Below, in pieces: positions 26,583 to 35,357 of a stretch of 64,000 nt of DNA (the stretch's first letter is position 1; each line of letters opens with the position of its first letter). Position numbers and translations under genes: made by a program. The notes beneath the pieces are model-generated. The model worked only from the letters and a program-made list of their open reading frames with translations, did no database searches and was not told the origin of the DNA. The stretch comes from an uncultured Clostridia bacterium (GTDB lineage Bacteria > Bacillota > Clostridia > Oscillospirales > CAG-272), in NCBI GenBank assembly GCA_944381115.1, contig CALWJV010000015.1, positions 203,894-267,893 of the forward strand, written 5' to 3'.

Positions 26583-27803
26583 CTAAATATTTATTTTATG
26601 GATACTGTGTGTTGACTTTTTTTTGCGTAATGTCAAAAATCTCATTGTAAAAGATACGGCGATCAGTATTGCAAGGCCGCTCCATATTACCTCAACATTA
26701 AAAATTGCGATTGTTGCCGGCCGTGTAATTATAGGAATAAAATTTAAATTTTCGTCTGAAATATAGATTTTGGAATAGTCAAATTTTACCGTATCTGTCT
26801 TAACCCGTAAAAGCGGCCTGTCGTTTTCGCTGAATTGTGATGTTGAAATAAGGGTACCGTCGACGGACGAATATCTGTATAGTTTTTCGGCCAAACGGTA
26901 GTTTATACAACCGTCATCGGTTACCGAAAAATCAGACGGCTTTAAAAAAGAAGATGGGCAGTTGATAGCATATTGAAACGTTCCGTGACTGTCATAAACA
27001 TTTATAACACCGATTTGACGGTAATAAACACATACTGTATTTTTATATCTCCCTACATCCGAGACCGAAGTAACTGTTTTTATTTCTTCATTAATAACAT
27101 TATTTGTATTGACGTATCGATATGGATTAAAAATACCGGACGCAGCGGATATCAAAAATGCTAAAATATAAATTATAAACAATAAGATAGGAATTAAGAA
27201 TGATGAAAAAAGTTTTACCTTGGAAACTGCTGAAAGATCGTATTCCGGTGGAAAGACATCTATTTGCTTGGATAGGAATTCAAGATCGCGTGCGGTTATT
27301 TTGCAGGTAATTTTTTTGCAACCAGAAAAATCGGGATCAATAAAAAAAGTAACTTTGCAAAGTTTTTGAGTATATGTTATGGGGAATTGAACGTTTCTTG
27401 CAATTTTAATTCCGATTATTTCTGAATAAGGAATTTTTCCTGAGAAGCCGGCTTTTCTCCAAAGACAGGTTTGACTGAGCCAATAACTGAGGAGAGGAGG
27501 AGTTTTATAGCGAAAAAAAATAAAAAGAATTATGCTTGAAATGTAAGCAAACATTCTGATTATTATATTGATTTCGGTTGTAAATTCGAAAGCAAGAAAA
27601 GATATGAACTGTATAAATATAATACTGAAAAAAATGATAGATAACGGATAGTACGGACCGCTCATTACTGCTTCTGAAAAATTATGAGTCAGTGCGATCT
27701 TTTTTCTGAAATCAAGAGAATAAATTGCTTGAGATATAAAAAGCAAAGACGAAACCGCAAATAAAATTGCGGAAAAAATGCATAAAAAGGTATTAAGGGT
27801 CAA
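26583..27803 (-). CDS. Unknown multi-pass membrane protein
   Basis: A 406-residue protein. Predicted membrane helices lie at about 4-26, 52-73, 80-97, 199-223 and 366-388. Between the third and fourth, a beta-rich segment (about 118-185) could be a PH-like cytoplasmic domain. Between the fourth and fifth, residues 226-365 are beta-strand-rich and probably extracytoplasmic. The start is TTG 27803, 7 bases behind GGAGG (27811-27816); the longer frame to 27908 is rejected because a TTGACA-17-TATCAT promoter lies inside it. No family recognised. Confidence 0.75.
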   Translation of the reverse strand: MTLNTFLCIFSAILFAVSSLLFISQAIYSLDFRKKIALTHNFSEAVMSGPYYPLSIIFFSIIFIQFISFLAFEFTTEINIIIRMFAYISSIILFIFFRYKTPPLLSYWLSQTCLWRKAGFSGKIPYSEIIGIKIARNVQFPITYTQKLCKVTFFIDPDFSGCKKITCKITARDLEFLSKQIDVFPPEYDLSAVSKVKLFSSFLIPILLFIIYILAFLISAASGIFNPYRYVNTNNVINEEIKTVTSVSDVGRYKNTVCVYYRQIGVINVYDSHGTFQYAINCPSSFLKPSDFSVTDDGCINYRLAEKLYRYSSVDGTLISTSQFSENDRPLLRVKTDTVKFDYSKIYISDENLNFIPIITRPATIAIFNVEVIWSGLAILIAVSFTMRFLTLRKKKSTHSIHKINI

Positions 27804-27837
27804 ATTATTAACCTCCGATCCGGGATTATGTATAAAA

Positions 27838-27853
27838 ACAAGTCGAAACTTGT
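27838..27853. repeat. Inverted repeat in the leader of the membrane-protein gene
   Basis: ACAAGT-CGAA-ACTTGT, between the promoter and the ribosome site. A second partial copy (ACTTGTCGAAA) overlaps it. It may be a repressor operator or a leader hairpin. Confidence 0.45.
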
Positions 27854-27879
27854 CGAAATTATAAATATTATATAACATA

Positions 27880-27908
27880 ATGATAACATTAATTTTACTG
27901 CATGTCAA
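27880..27908 (-). promoter_or_regulatory. Promoter of the membrane-protein gene
   Basis: Minus strand: TTGACA (27903-27908), 17 bases, TATCAT (27880-27885). Confidence 0.75.
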
Positions 27909-28134
27909 GGCCTTTTTACTTTGAAAAAATAAAAAATTTAATAAAAAATAATATAATTAGATACAGTAGCAAGAGGGAAATTAAACGGTAATTTAACTAT
28001 GTATAAAGTAACGAAAGTGAAAATAAATGTAAAAGAACATATTTTGAATTTACGGAATAAGTAAAAATGCATAAAGTATTGACCGGTACAATGAAATTAA
28101 TGACTGAACATTTTCCTTATTATTATATGGATAT
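27909..28134. other. AT-rich intergenic stretch, no supported gene
   Basis: A TATAAT-like hexamer at 27952-27957 has no -35 partner. A 21-codon plus-strand frame near 28000 has no ribosome site at the right distance. I call nothing here. Confidence 0.4.
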
Positions 28135-28209
28135 AAAAAGCCCTTTATATGATAACCAACTTTAAAAGTTTGACATAACTTTTGGTCAGTATCAATAAAA
28201 GGGCTTTTT
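28135..28209. terminator. Long bidirectional terminator stem-loop after rsfS
   Basis: Outer arms AAAAAGCCCTTT / AAAGGGCTTTTT enclose further pairing (TGATA/TATCA and ACCAA/TTGGT), giving an almost continuous ~75-base hairpin. It ends the rsfS transcript on the minus strand. Confidence 0.8.
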
Positions 28210-28228
28210 ATAATAATTAAAATGTTAG

Positions 28229-28606
28229 TTAATTGGGTAAAAGAGTGTCTATATCAATAAATTTTCCGTCTTTCCAAAGTTTTTCGAGATTATAAAACTC
28301 CCTGCTTTGTCTGTCAAAAAGATGTACAATAACAGAGCCGTAGTCTCGTACGCACCAGCCTTCGGAAGTTTCTTTATGAAGTGCAGCAAACCCTATTTTA
28401 TAAAAAGTGTCGTCAAGTTCATCTGCAAGTGAAATAACGTGAGGTCTTGAAAGCCCGTTGGCTATTACAAAATATCTGCACAGTGAGGTCTGTTTTTCAA
28501 CATTTATAACGGTAATTTTTTCTGCTTTTTTTTCATCAAGTATGCTGATTATTGATTTTGTCAGTCCGATATAAGATGAAATTTGCTTTTTGGTTATTTT
28601 TTTCAT
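28229..28606 (-). CDS. rsfS: Ribosomal silencing factor RsfS
   Basis: A 125-residue RsfS/Iojap protein that binds L14 on the 50S subunit and blocks 30S joining when nutrients are scarce. The family signature is WCVRDYGSVIVHLF, and length is typical. It is the last gene of nadD-yqeK-rsfS, a standard Firmicutes order, 21 bases after yqeK. The ribosome site is weak (GGGGAAAA, distant). Confidence 0.95.
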   Translation of the reverse strand: MKKITKKQISSYIGLTKSIISILDEKKAEKITVINVEKQTSLCRYFVIANGLSRPHVISLADELDDTFYKIGFAALHKETSEGWCVRDYGSVIVHLFDRQSREFYNLEKLWKDGKFIDIDTLLPN

Positions 28607-28627
28607 TATTTATATAAATTTTCCCCT

Positions 28628-29236
28628 TTAATTTTTAATAAGTGAATTTCTGGCTGCAATTGTTTTAGGGTGAATCGGTCTTACCTCATCCAAAAGATTT
28701 TTTATTGTCAAATCGTAAGATAACAGAAGCGTTTTATCAAGATGTTCCAATGTAAATTCCTTTGAACTGTAAAAAAAGTTTCGCAGTGTAACGCAGTCAG
28801 CAAAAACTCTTGTTTCTTCAATGTAGTCTGCAAGGTAGAGAAGTTTTTCAAACATACTCATGTTGGGTTTTCCGCTCGTATGAAAACGTATAGCATTAAA
28901 AATTGTTTTATCGACAATATCGGGGTAAAGCTGTCTTGCAAGGTGTGCTCCGGTCAATGAATGAAAAAGTTTGGGACTTTTTAAATCGTCTTTTGTAATT
29001 TTTATTCCATACTGTTTACAGTAAGAAATTTGACCGTCTATGTTTATTTCCTTGGTAATGTCATGAAGAAGAGCAGAAACGCGCAGTTTAGTTATCCCAT
29101 TTTTGTCAAATCCGTAAAGCTTACCAAGGGTACTAATTTCTTTTTCCACCGCAAAGGTATGAAGGAGACGTTTTTTGCTCATTTTTTTTTCAATTTCCCC
29201 CCTTAAAAAGATAAGAGAATTTTCATTTAATTGCAT
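28628..29236 (-). CDS. yqeK: HD-domain Ap4A hydrolase YqeK
   Basis: A 202-residue HD-superfamily phosphohydrolase. Bacterial YqeK splits diadenosine tetraphosphate symmetrically to ADP and limits this stress nucleotide. The metal site includes the early histidine of LLHTFAVEKE, the HD of LLHDITKE, then SLTGAHLA and FHTSGKPNMS. It overlaps the end of nadD by 14 bases and has an AAGGAG site inside nadD. Confidence 0.93.
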   Translation of the reverse strand: MQLNENSLIFLRGEIEKKMSKKRLLHTFAVEKEISTLGKLYGFDKNGITKLRVSALLHDITKEINIDGQISYCKQYGIKITKDDLKSPKLFHSLTGAHLARQLYPDIVDKTIFNAIRFHTSGKPNMSMFEKLLYLADYIEETRVFADCVTLRNFFYSSKEFTLEHLDKTLLLSYDLTIKNLLDEVRPIHPKTIAARNSLIKN

Positions 29237-29840
29237 ACAAATTTTTCTCCTTTATATATTTATAAACTTTTTCAGGAAGGTATTTTTTTCGTAATTCATC
29301 GTCACCGTGCCTTATTTCTGACGAACTGATCTCTATCGGTGGGACATCAATCGTAATTAATTTTGCACCATAATTTTCAGTTAAATATTTTTTTTGATTT
29401 TGAATTTTTTCGTTAATTTCAGGATTTTTGTTTTCACGCCTTATCAGTGCAACAGTACAAAGTTTAAAAATTTCCGATGAGCGGTGCCATGAATGAATAG
29501 TTAAAAACATGTCAGTGCCGCAAAGAAAAATGATTTGTGTATCCGGAGCGGTAAAATGTATTAAAGTGTTTACAGTATAACTTGGTGCAGGTGATCTAAG
29601 TTCGTATTCTGAAATAAAAAGTCTTTTTCCGTATTCTTTATGATCATCAAATGCATAGTGAAGCATTTGAAGCCTGTCGTACGGATTATCTTCAAAATTT
29701 ATTTGTTTGTGGGGAGGAATCAATGTGGGGATTATTAAAAGTTTGTCAGGTTTCAGAATTTGTAAAAAGGCATTTGCTGCCAAAATATGTCCGTTATGGA
29801 CCGGCGCAAATGTTCCGCCATATATTGCAAGAGTTGTCAC
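29223..29840 (-). CDS. nadD: Nicotinate-nucleotide adenylyltransferase
   Basis: A 205-residue nucleotidyltransferase that joins ATP and nicotinate mononucleotide to deamido-NAD. It has GGTFAPVHNGH with the HxGH motif near the N-terminus and SSSEIR near the C-terminus. I choose GTG 29840, 8 bases behind AAAGAGG; longer starts would run past this ribosome site. Confidence 0.95.
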   Translation of the reverse strand: MTTLAIYGGTFAPVHNGHILAANAFLQILKPDKLLIIPTLIPPHKQINFEDNPYDRLQMLHYAFDDHKEYGKRLFISEYELRSPAPSYTVNTLIHFTAPDTQIIFLCGTDMFLTIHSWHRSSEIFKLCTVALIRRENKNPEINEKIQNQKKYLTENYGAKLITIDVPPIEISSSEIRHGDDELRKKYLPEKVYKYIKEKNLYAIK

Positions 29841-29958
29841 ATTAATTACCTCTTTCGCAATTATTTTAATTTTATTAGAATAAAACAAGTTATCTAAAGT
29901 TTTTATTAAAATGTTAAAATAGTTATAAAATGTTAAAATCCAATTTAATATAGAAAAA

Positions 29959-30549
29959 TTATGTTAAAAAGTACGACAGTTTTTCTTTGAGTGTTCTTAA
30001 TGCGTTTCCTCGGTGGCTGACCTTATATTTTTCTTCTGTTGTAAGTTCTGCAAATGTTTTTCCAAGTGGTGGATAATAAAAAAGCGGATCATATCCAAAT
30101 CCTCCGGTCCCTTCTTTTTCTTTTAGTATTACTCCGTTTGCCGTTCCTCTGACGGTAAATTCTTTTCCGTTTGGTAATTTACAGGCTATTGCACATATAA
30201 AAGATGCTGTCCTGTCATCTTTTCCGTCAAGTTCCGAAAGTAATTTGTCATTATTTTTTTCGTTATCGCAAGGTTCGCCTGCATAACGTGCAGAAAAAAT
30301 ACCTGGGCGCCCGCCAAGCGCATTTACACAAAGTCCGGAGTCATCGGCTATAGCAAAAATTCCTTCTTTCCAAACTGCACGCGCCTTAATCAAAGCATTT
30401 TCTTCGAATGACGTGCCGTTTTCCTGTATATCTTCTGTTATACCGATTTCACTTGCGGTTAGTATTTTTACACCTCCAAGCATATCGGACAGTACGTTTT
30501 CAATTTCTTTTATTTTGTTTTTGTTGTGTGTTGCAAGTACAATTTTCAT
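29959..30549 (-). CDS. rdgB: RdgB/HAM1 non-canonical purine NTP pyrophosphatase
   Basis: A 196-residue enzyme that hydrolyses ITP, dITP and XTP, keeping deaminated purines out of nucleic acids. THNKNKIKEI near the start, ADDSGL with the metal aspartates, GRPGIFSARYAG and the C-terminal SHRGNALR are all present. ATG 30549 lies 5 bases after AGAGG, so the upstream in-frame start is rejected. It is 214 bases downstream of ftsY and 118 bases upstream of nadD. Confidence 0.95.
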   Translation of the reverse strand: MKIVLATHNKNKIKEIENVLSDMLGGVKILTASEIGITEDIQENGTSFEENALIKARAVWKEGIFAIADDSGLCVNALGGRPGIFSARYAGEPCDNEKNNDKLLSELDGKDDRTASFICAIACKLPNGKEFTVRGTANGVILKEKEGTGGFGYDPLFYYPPLGKTFAELTTEEKYKVSHRGNALRTLKEKLSYFLT

Positions 30550-30685
30550 ATTTACCTCTAACATAGCAAATATAACCGATTTTTTAAATTGTTAAAACGA
30601 TTTATAAAAATCAATTATTGAAGGTAACAGGTTTTAAAATTTTAATTTAACCTGAGAAATAAAATTCGTGTAAAAAATATTGAAT

Positions 30686-30719
30686 AAATATTATTTAATA
30701 TTAACATTTAATAATATTT
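30686..30719. repeat. AT-only inverted repeat between ftsY and rdgB
   Basis: AAATATTATT / AATAATATTT arms with a 14-base loop. Being all A/T it would be a weak hairpin and could be a chance palindrome in AT-rich DNA. No clear terminator or strong promoter is seen in this 214-base gap. Confidence 0.3.
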
Positions 30720-30763
30720 TCTTATTTCAAAACAGAGTATTTTAACCGTAACGCAATTTTTAT

Positions 30764-31669
30764 TTATTCAAATAATGCTTTAACAAAATCTTTTGCGTTG
30801 AAAGGTTCCATATCGTCAGTTTTTTCGCCTACTCCTATATATTTTATCGGAATTCCGAGTTCACGTTTAATAGAGAAGACGATGCCTCCTTTTGCACTTC
30901 CGTCAAGTTTAGTCAGTACAAGACCAGTAATATCAGCGACATTTTTGAATTCCTTGGCTTGAATTACTGCATTTTGACCTGTCGTGGCATCAAGGACCAG
31001 CAATGTCTCACGTGAAGCATCTGGAAGTTCTCTGCTAATTACACGGTTGATCTTGGCAAGTTCGTCCATGAGATTTTTTTTGTTGTGCAGCCTGCCTGCC
31101 GTGTCGACAATCAGAACATCGGATTTACGGCTTTTTGCAGCACTTATTGCGTCAAAAACAACCGCCGCAGGATCTGCCCCTTCATTATGCTTGACTATAT
31201 CTGCTCCCACTCTGTCAGCCCAAATTTGAAGTTGGTTTATAGCACCAGCACGGAAGGTATCGGCAGCGGCAAGCATAACTTTTTTCTTTTTTGAAATAAG
31301 ATTGTGAGCAATTTTGGCAATAGTTGTGGTTTTTCCAACCCCGTTTACACCTATTACAAGTATGACGGACGGCGATGTTGTAAGGTTCAACGGCTCGCCT
31401 TCGCCGATCGTCTGTACCAGAATATCTGTAAGTGCCGACTTGGCCTGTGAAGCCTCGGTAAGACCTTCAGATGCAATTGTGTCACGTAATTTTTCAATTA
31501 TTTCAGTTGTTGTACTGACTCCGACATCGGCTGCGATAAGTATCTCTTCAAGTTCTTCAAGCATGTCTTCGTCTATTGCAACAAAGGATTTGAAAAGAGA
31601 ATCCATTTGAGAAAAAATAGCGTTTTTTGTCTTTGCAAGTCCTTTTTTTAATTTATCAAAAAATCCCAT
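30764..31669 (-). CDS. ftsY: Signal recognition particle receptor FtsY
   Basis: A 301-residue SRP-family GTPase that receives SRP-ribosome complexes at the membrane. It consists of the NG domains only, without the long acidic A domain of E. coli. It has GVNGVGKTTT, DTAGRLHNK and TKLDGSAKGG. ATG 31669 (MGFFDKLKKG) follows GGGGAAAGG; the frame extends upstream but that part is not conserved. It is 67 bases downstream of smc, as in most Firmicutes. Confidence 0.95.
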   Translation of the reverse strand: MGFFDKLKKGLAKTKNAIFSQMDSLFKSFVAIDEDMLEELEEILIAADVGVSTTTEIIEKLRDTIASEGLTEASQAKSALTDILVQTIGEGEPLNLTTSPSVILVIGVNGVGKTTTIAKIAHNLISKKKKVMLAAADTFRAGAINQLQIWADRVGADIVKHNEGADPAAVVFDAISAAKSRKSDVLIVDTAGRLHNKKNLMDELAKINRVISRELPDASRETLLVLDATTGQNAVIQAKEFKNVADITGLVLTKLDGSAKGGIVFSIKRELGIPIKYIGVGEKTDDMEPFNAKDFVKALFE

Positions 31670-31736
31670 TTTAATTGACCTTTCCCCGATTGTCACCGGG
31701 AGCAAAAATTTTAATTTATAAATTGCATACAGTAAT

Positions 31737-34700
31737 TTAGAGTTTAACTCCGAGTTTTGATTCAACTTCGTTAACATTTAACGAAAGAACACGTGAGATA
31801 CCGCGCTCTGCCATTGTAACACCGTAAAGAGTATCCGCAACTTCCATTGTACCTCTGCGGTGAGTAATAGTTATAAACTGCGTTTTATCAGAGTATTTTT
31901 TTATGTAATTTGCAAACATTGCAACGTTGACTTCATCAAGAGCCGCTTCAATTTCGTCAAATATACAGAAGGGCGAAGGATTTACCTGCAGAATGGCAAA
32001 AAAGAGTGCAATACTGATAAATGCCTGCTCACCGCCGGAGAGAAGAGAAAGATTTTTAATTATCTTACCGGGAGGAGCAACATTAATATCAATTCCGCAG
32101 TGCAGGACATCATCCGGGTCAGTTAGCACAAGTTCGGCATTTCCGCCTCCGAATAACTCTCTGAAAACCTTTTGAAATGCAATATTGATCTCACCCATAA
32201 CTTCAACAAATCGCGTGCGCATCTCTTTTTCGAGAAGTTCTACGGTACTTGCGAACTGTTCACGTGATTTTGTAAGGTCTTCGAACTGAGTGTTCATTTC
32301 TTCGTAAGTTTGTTTTGCAGTCTTGAATTCTTCTATAGATTTAGGATCGACCGATCCAATGCCGCGGAGTTTAAATTTGAGTTCCTGAAGTTGTTTTGCG
32401 ATTTCGTCGCGGTTTTCATTTGTTACCGGGGGGTAATTTAAGGCTTCTGCTTCAGAAAAAGTAATCTCATATTCCTCTTGCAGATAAGATATTGTCTTAT
32501 CAAGATCAATGTTTAGACTTTCAATTTGAGATTCAAGTTTTGAAAAATCGGTTGCAAGAATACCTCTAGAATTTAATTTTTCTGAATGTTCTTTGCGAAG
32601 CAAAGTAAGTTTTGAATCAAGTTCTTTTGCAAGACGTTCTGTTCTATCTCGTTCCTCGGATGTTGTTTTTACTTTTTCTTCAAGCTGTTTTGCAATGGAA
32701 GCGGATCTCAAAATTGTTTGTCTTATATTTGCGATACGTTCCGTATTTTCAGAAATTTTTTCTTCTCCGGATTTTATGCTGTTTTCACATTCGGTCTTTT
32801 GATCGATTTTAATGTCAAGGTTATATTGTGCCGCCTCAACGTCCTTTAAAAGAGCGGTGATCTCGATCATAACGTTGTTATATTCATTATTTCCGTTTGA
32901 GAGAGCAACTCGCTTTTTTTGTTTTAATAAATTTTTTTCTTCTTTTTCATTTGAAAGAGTATCCAATTTGTTTTTTATTTCTTTTTGCTCGTTTTCTATG
33001 TCGGCTTTTTCTTTTAATATGCTTGCTTTACTGCTATCAGTTTCATTTAATTGTTCACGAAGCTTGTTTATGGTATCGTTTAACGTATTATATTGAGCTT
33101 CAAATGCGGTATAATGAGAGTTGTCCGCTTGATAAAGCGAGTTTAAAATTTTTAATTTATTTTCATCTTCACTATATGATTTTGAAAGCTTATCAAGTTT
33201 TTCGACTGTTTCCGAATGTTTTTCCTCGGCTGATTTTTTTTCTGCCTCGATTTTAAGTTTATCGGCATTAAGACGCTCTATTGTAGCGCTGCGGTTTAGA
33301 ATACCCGATTCACGCTTTGCAGTACCTCCTGTCAAAGATCCGCCTGCGTTAACCAATTGTCCGTCCTTAGTTACTATACGTAAACGGTAACCGAATGCTT
33401 TAGCGGTAGCGTTCGCATTGTCAATGTTGTCAAATACAAGGGTTCTGCCGAGAAGATTCTTAATGACACGGTCGAACCGTGACTCATATTCGAGAAGATC
33501 GCATGCAATTCCGATATATCCCTTATATTTTTTAAGTTCGTTAACGTCAACTGAAAGTGGTGTTATCTGCATAGTATTAAGAGGGTAAAATGTGGAACGT
33601 CCCGCATTGTTTTGTTTCAACCATGAGATAGCAGCTTTGGCTGATTCGTCTGTTTCGCAGACAATGTTCTGAATACTTTGACCGAGAGCAGTCTCTATTG
33701 CAAGTGAGTATTCGGATTTCACATTGAATATATGCGAAAGAGGACCTATGATACCGCTTATCTTTCCAAGTTTCGATGCATTCATAAGAGCGGAAACGCT
33801 GTGAGGGTATCCTTCGAAAAGTTCTTCCATTCTCCGCAGAGAATCTATTCTTGTCCTGATATCCCGAATATCCCCGGCATATCCTATTATTTTATCGTTT
33901 AACTCAGATATTTCTTTTTTCAGTTCTTCAATTTTTTTGCTGACTTCTTCATTTTTTTCTTTTATCTTATCTGCTTTTTGCTGATAATCCTCCATACGGC
34001 GCTTGTATTGCATCATATTGTTTTTGGAAGTTTCAGCCGAATTTTCCTTATCTGATATTTCATCTATAAGTTCTTTTTTACGGTTTTCGGTATAGTTTGA
34101 ATTTCCTTCAAGTTCTCCGTATCGTACCCGCAGCAAATTACTTTTTTCGGTAAGATTAAAGCTATCCTGAAGAGCGGATTCTATTTCAAGATCCAAGGCA
34201 TCTATTTCTTCTTTCAATTTTATATTTTGTTCTTCAATTCCGTTACGGCGGTCTTCCGCTTCCTGTTTTTTTCTTTGTACATTTTCGAGTTTTTTTGCGG
34301 CGTTTTCCGCTTCTTCGATGAATGTGGTAAGTTTTTCGCGTAGATTTAAGACCTCTTTTTGGGTTTCTTTTATACCGTTATCAATCATATCGAGTTCAAC
34401 TTGTTTTTTCTGGGCAGTAGTATCTTCGTTATGTTGATTTGATGTCATTGACTCTATTTCATCAGTAAGAAAAGATGCTTTTTCGTTTGCCTTGTTTTTT
34501 TCCAGATCAAGCCTTTCAAGTTCGGTGTTTGCATCGTCAAGTTCTTTATCTGCAATACTGAGAGCATTTTTCAGGTTTTCAAATTTTTGGTTCTTATCTG
34601 AGAGTTTGGAACGTATTCCATTGACTTCATAAATTGATAAAGAGACGTCTGCTTCTTTTTTCTTTTCGTAAACCTCAAGAAATTTCTTTGCCCTTTCGGC

Positions 34701-35336
34701 ATCTTTTTCAAGTTTATCAAGCGTTGTTTTCTTTTCAAGCAAGATGTAGGCAAGACGTTCACAATTTTGTACCGTTTCGGCAAGTTTTTTTTCTGCGTCG
34801 TTTTTTTGGTAACGGTATCTTGAAATACCTGCTGCTTCTTCAAAAACATTACGGCGTTCATCGCTTTTTTGAGAAATGATTTCTGCGGCTTTACCTTGGC
34901 TGACAATTGAGTATCCGTCACGGCCTATACCTGTATTCATAAATAAAGCGTTTATATCTTTCAGGCGCACTGGTATTCTGTTTATCATATAATCGCTGTT
35001 ACCGTTTCTGTTGTAACGCCTTGTGATAGTTACTTCGTCATAATCGCTTTGAAGACGTGAAAAGCCTTTTTCTTCACGGTTGTCAAGAGTAAGGGAAACT
35101 TCAGCGAATGACATGGGTTTGCGGTTATCCGTACCGCCAAAAATAACGTCTTCCATTTTTGTACCACGCATGTTTTTGGATGATATTTCTCCTAAAACCC
35201 AACGAACGGCATCGGATATGTTGCTTTTTCCGCTTCCGTTGGGTCCGACAACTGTTGTAACACCTGGAGCAAATTTCAATACGGTTTTATCAGGAAAAGA
35301 TTTAAAGCCGTGCAACTCAAGTGAAATAAGTCTCAT
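31737..35336 (-). CDS. smc: Chromosome segregation SMC ATPase
   Basis: A 1199-residue SMC protein, the ATPase of the SMC-ScpA-ScpB condensin that loads on and compacts the chromosome. Walker A GPNGSGKS is at 31-38. Long heptad coiled coils flank a hinge at about 510-670. The signature LSGGEQ and Walker B CIFDEIEAALDE close the head near the C-terminus. Length is standard and it looks intact. It lies 21 bases after the radical SAM gene. Confidence 0.97.
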   Translation of the reverse strand: MRLISLELHGFKSFPDKTVLKFAPGVTTVVGPNGSGKSNISDAVRWVLGEISSKNMRGTKMEDVIFGGTDNRKPMSFAEVSLTLDNREEKGFSRLQSDYDEVTITRRYNRNGNSDYMINRIPVRLKDINALFMNTGIGRDGYSIVSQGKAAEIISQKSDERRNVFEEAAGISRYRYQKNDAEKKLAETVQNCERLAYILLEKKTTLDKLEKDAERAKKFLEVYEKKKEADVSLSIYEVNGIRSKLSDKNQKFENLKNALSIADKELDDANTELERLDLEKNKANEKASFLTDEIESMTSNQHNEDTTAQKKQVELDMIDNGIKETQKEVLNLREKLTTFIEEAENAAKKLENVQRKKQEAEDRRNGIEEQNIKLKEEIDALDLEIESALQDSFNLTEKSNLLRVRYGELEGNSNYTENRKKELIDEISDKENSAETSKNNMMQYKRRMEDYQQKADKIKEKNEEVSKKIEELKKEISELNDKIIGYAGDIRDIRTRIDSLRRMEELFEGYPHSVSALMNASKLGKISGIIGPLSHIFNVKSEYSLAIETALGQSIQNIVCETDESAKAAISWLKQNNAGRSTFYPLNTMQITPLSVDVNELKKYKGYIGIACDLLEYESRFDRVIKNLLGRTLVFDNIDNANATAKAFGYRLRIVTKDGQLVNAGGSLTGGTAKRESGILNRSATIERLNADKLKIEAEKKSAEEKHSETVEKLDKLSKSYSEDENKLKILNSLYQADNSHYTAFEAQYNTLNDTINKLREQLNETDSSKASILKEKADIENEQKEIKNKLDTLSNEKEEKNLLKQKKRVALSNGNNEYNNVMIEITALLKDVEAAQYNLDIKIDQKTECENSIKSGEEKISENTERIANIRQTILRSASIAKQLEEKVKTTSEERDRTERLAKELDSKLTLLRKEHSEKLNSRGILATDFSKLESQIESLNIDLDKTISYLQEEYEITFSEAEALNYPPVTNENRDEIAKQLQELKFKLRGIGSVDPKSIEEFKTAKQTYEEMNTQFEDLTKSREQFASTVELLEKEMRTRFVEVMGEINIAFQKVFRELFGGGNAELVLTDPDDVLHCGIDINVAPPGKIIKNLSLLSGGEQAFISIALFFAILQVNPSPFCIFDEIEAALDEVNVAMFANYIKKYSDKTQFITITHRRGTMEVADTLYGVTMAERGISRVLSLNVNEVESKLGVKL

Positions 35337-35357
35337 TTTACAGAGGTCCTTTCATTT

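Noticed and set aside
27909..28134. A small RNA or 21-codon peptide on the plus strand
   Set aside because: The TATAAT-like hexamer has no -35 and the mini-frame has no ribosome site at a usable distance.
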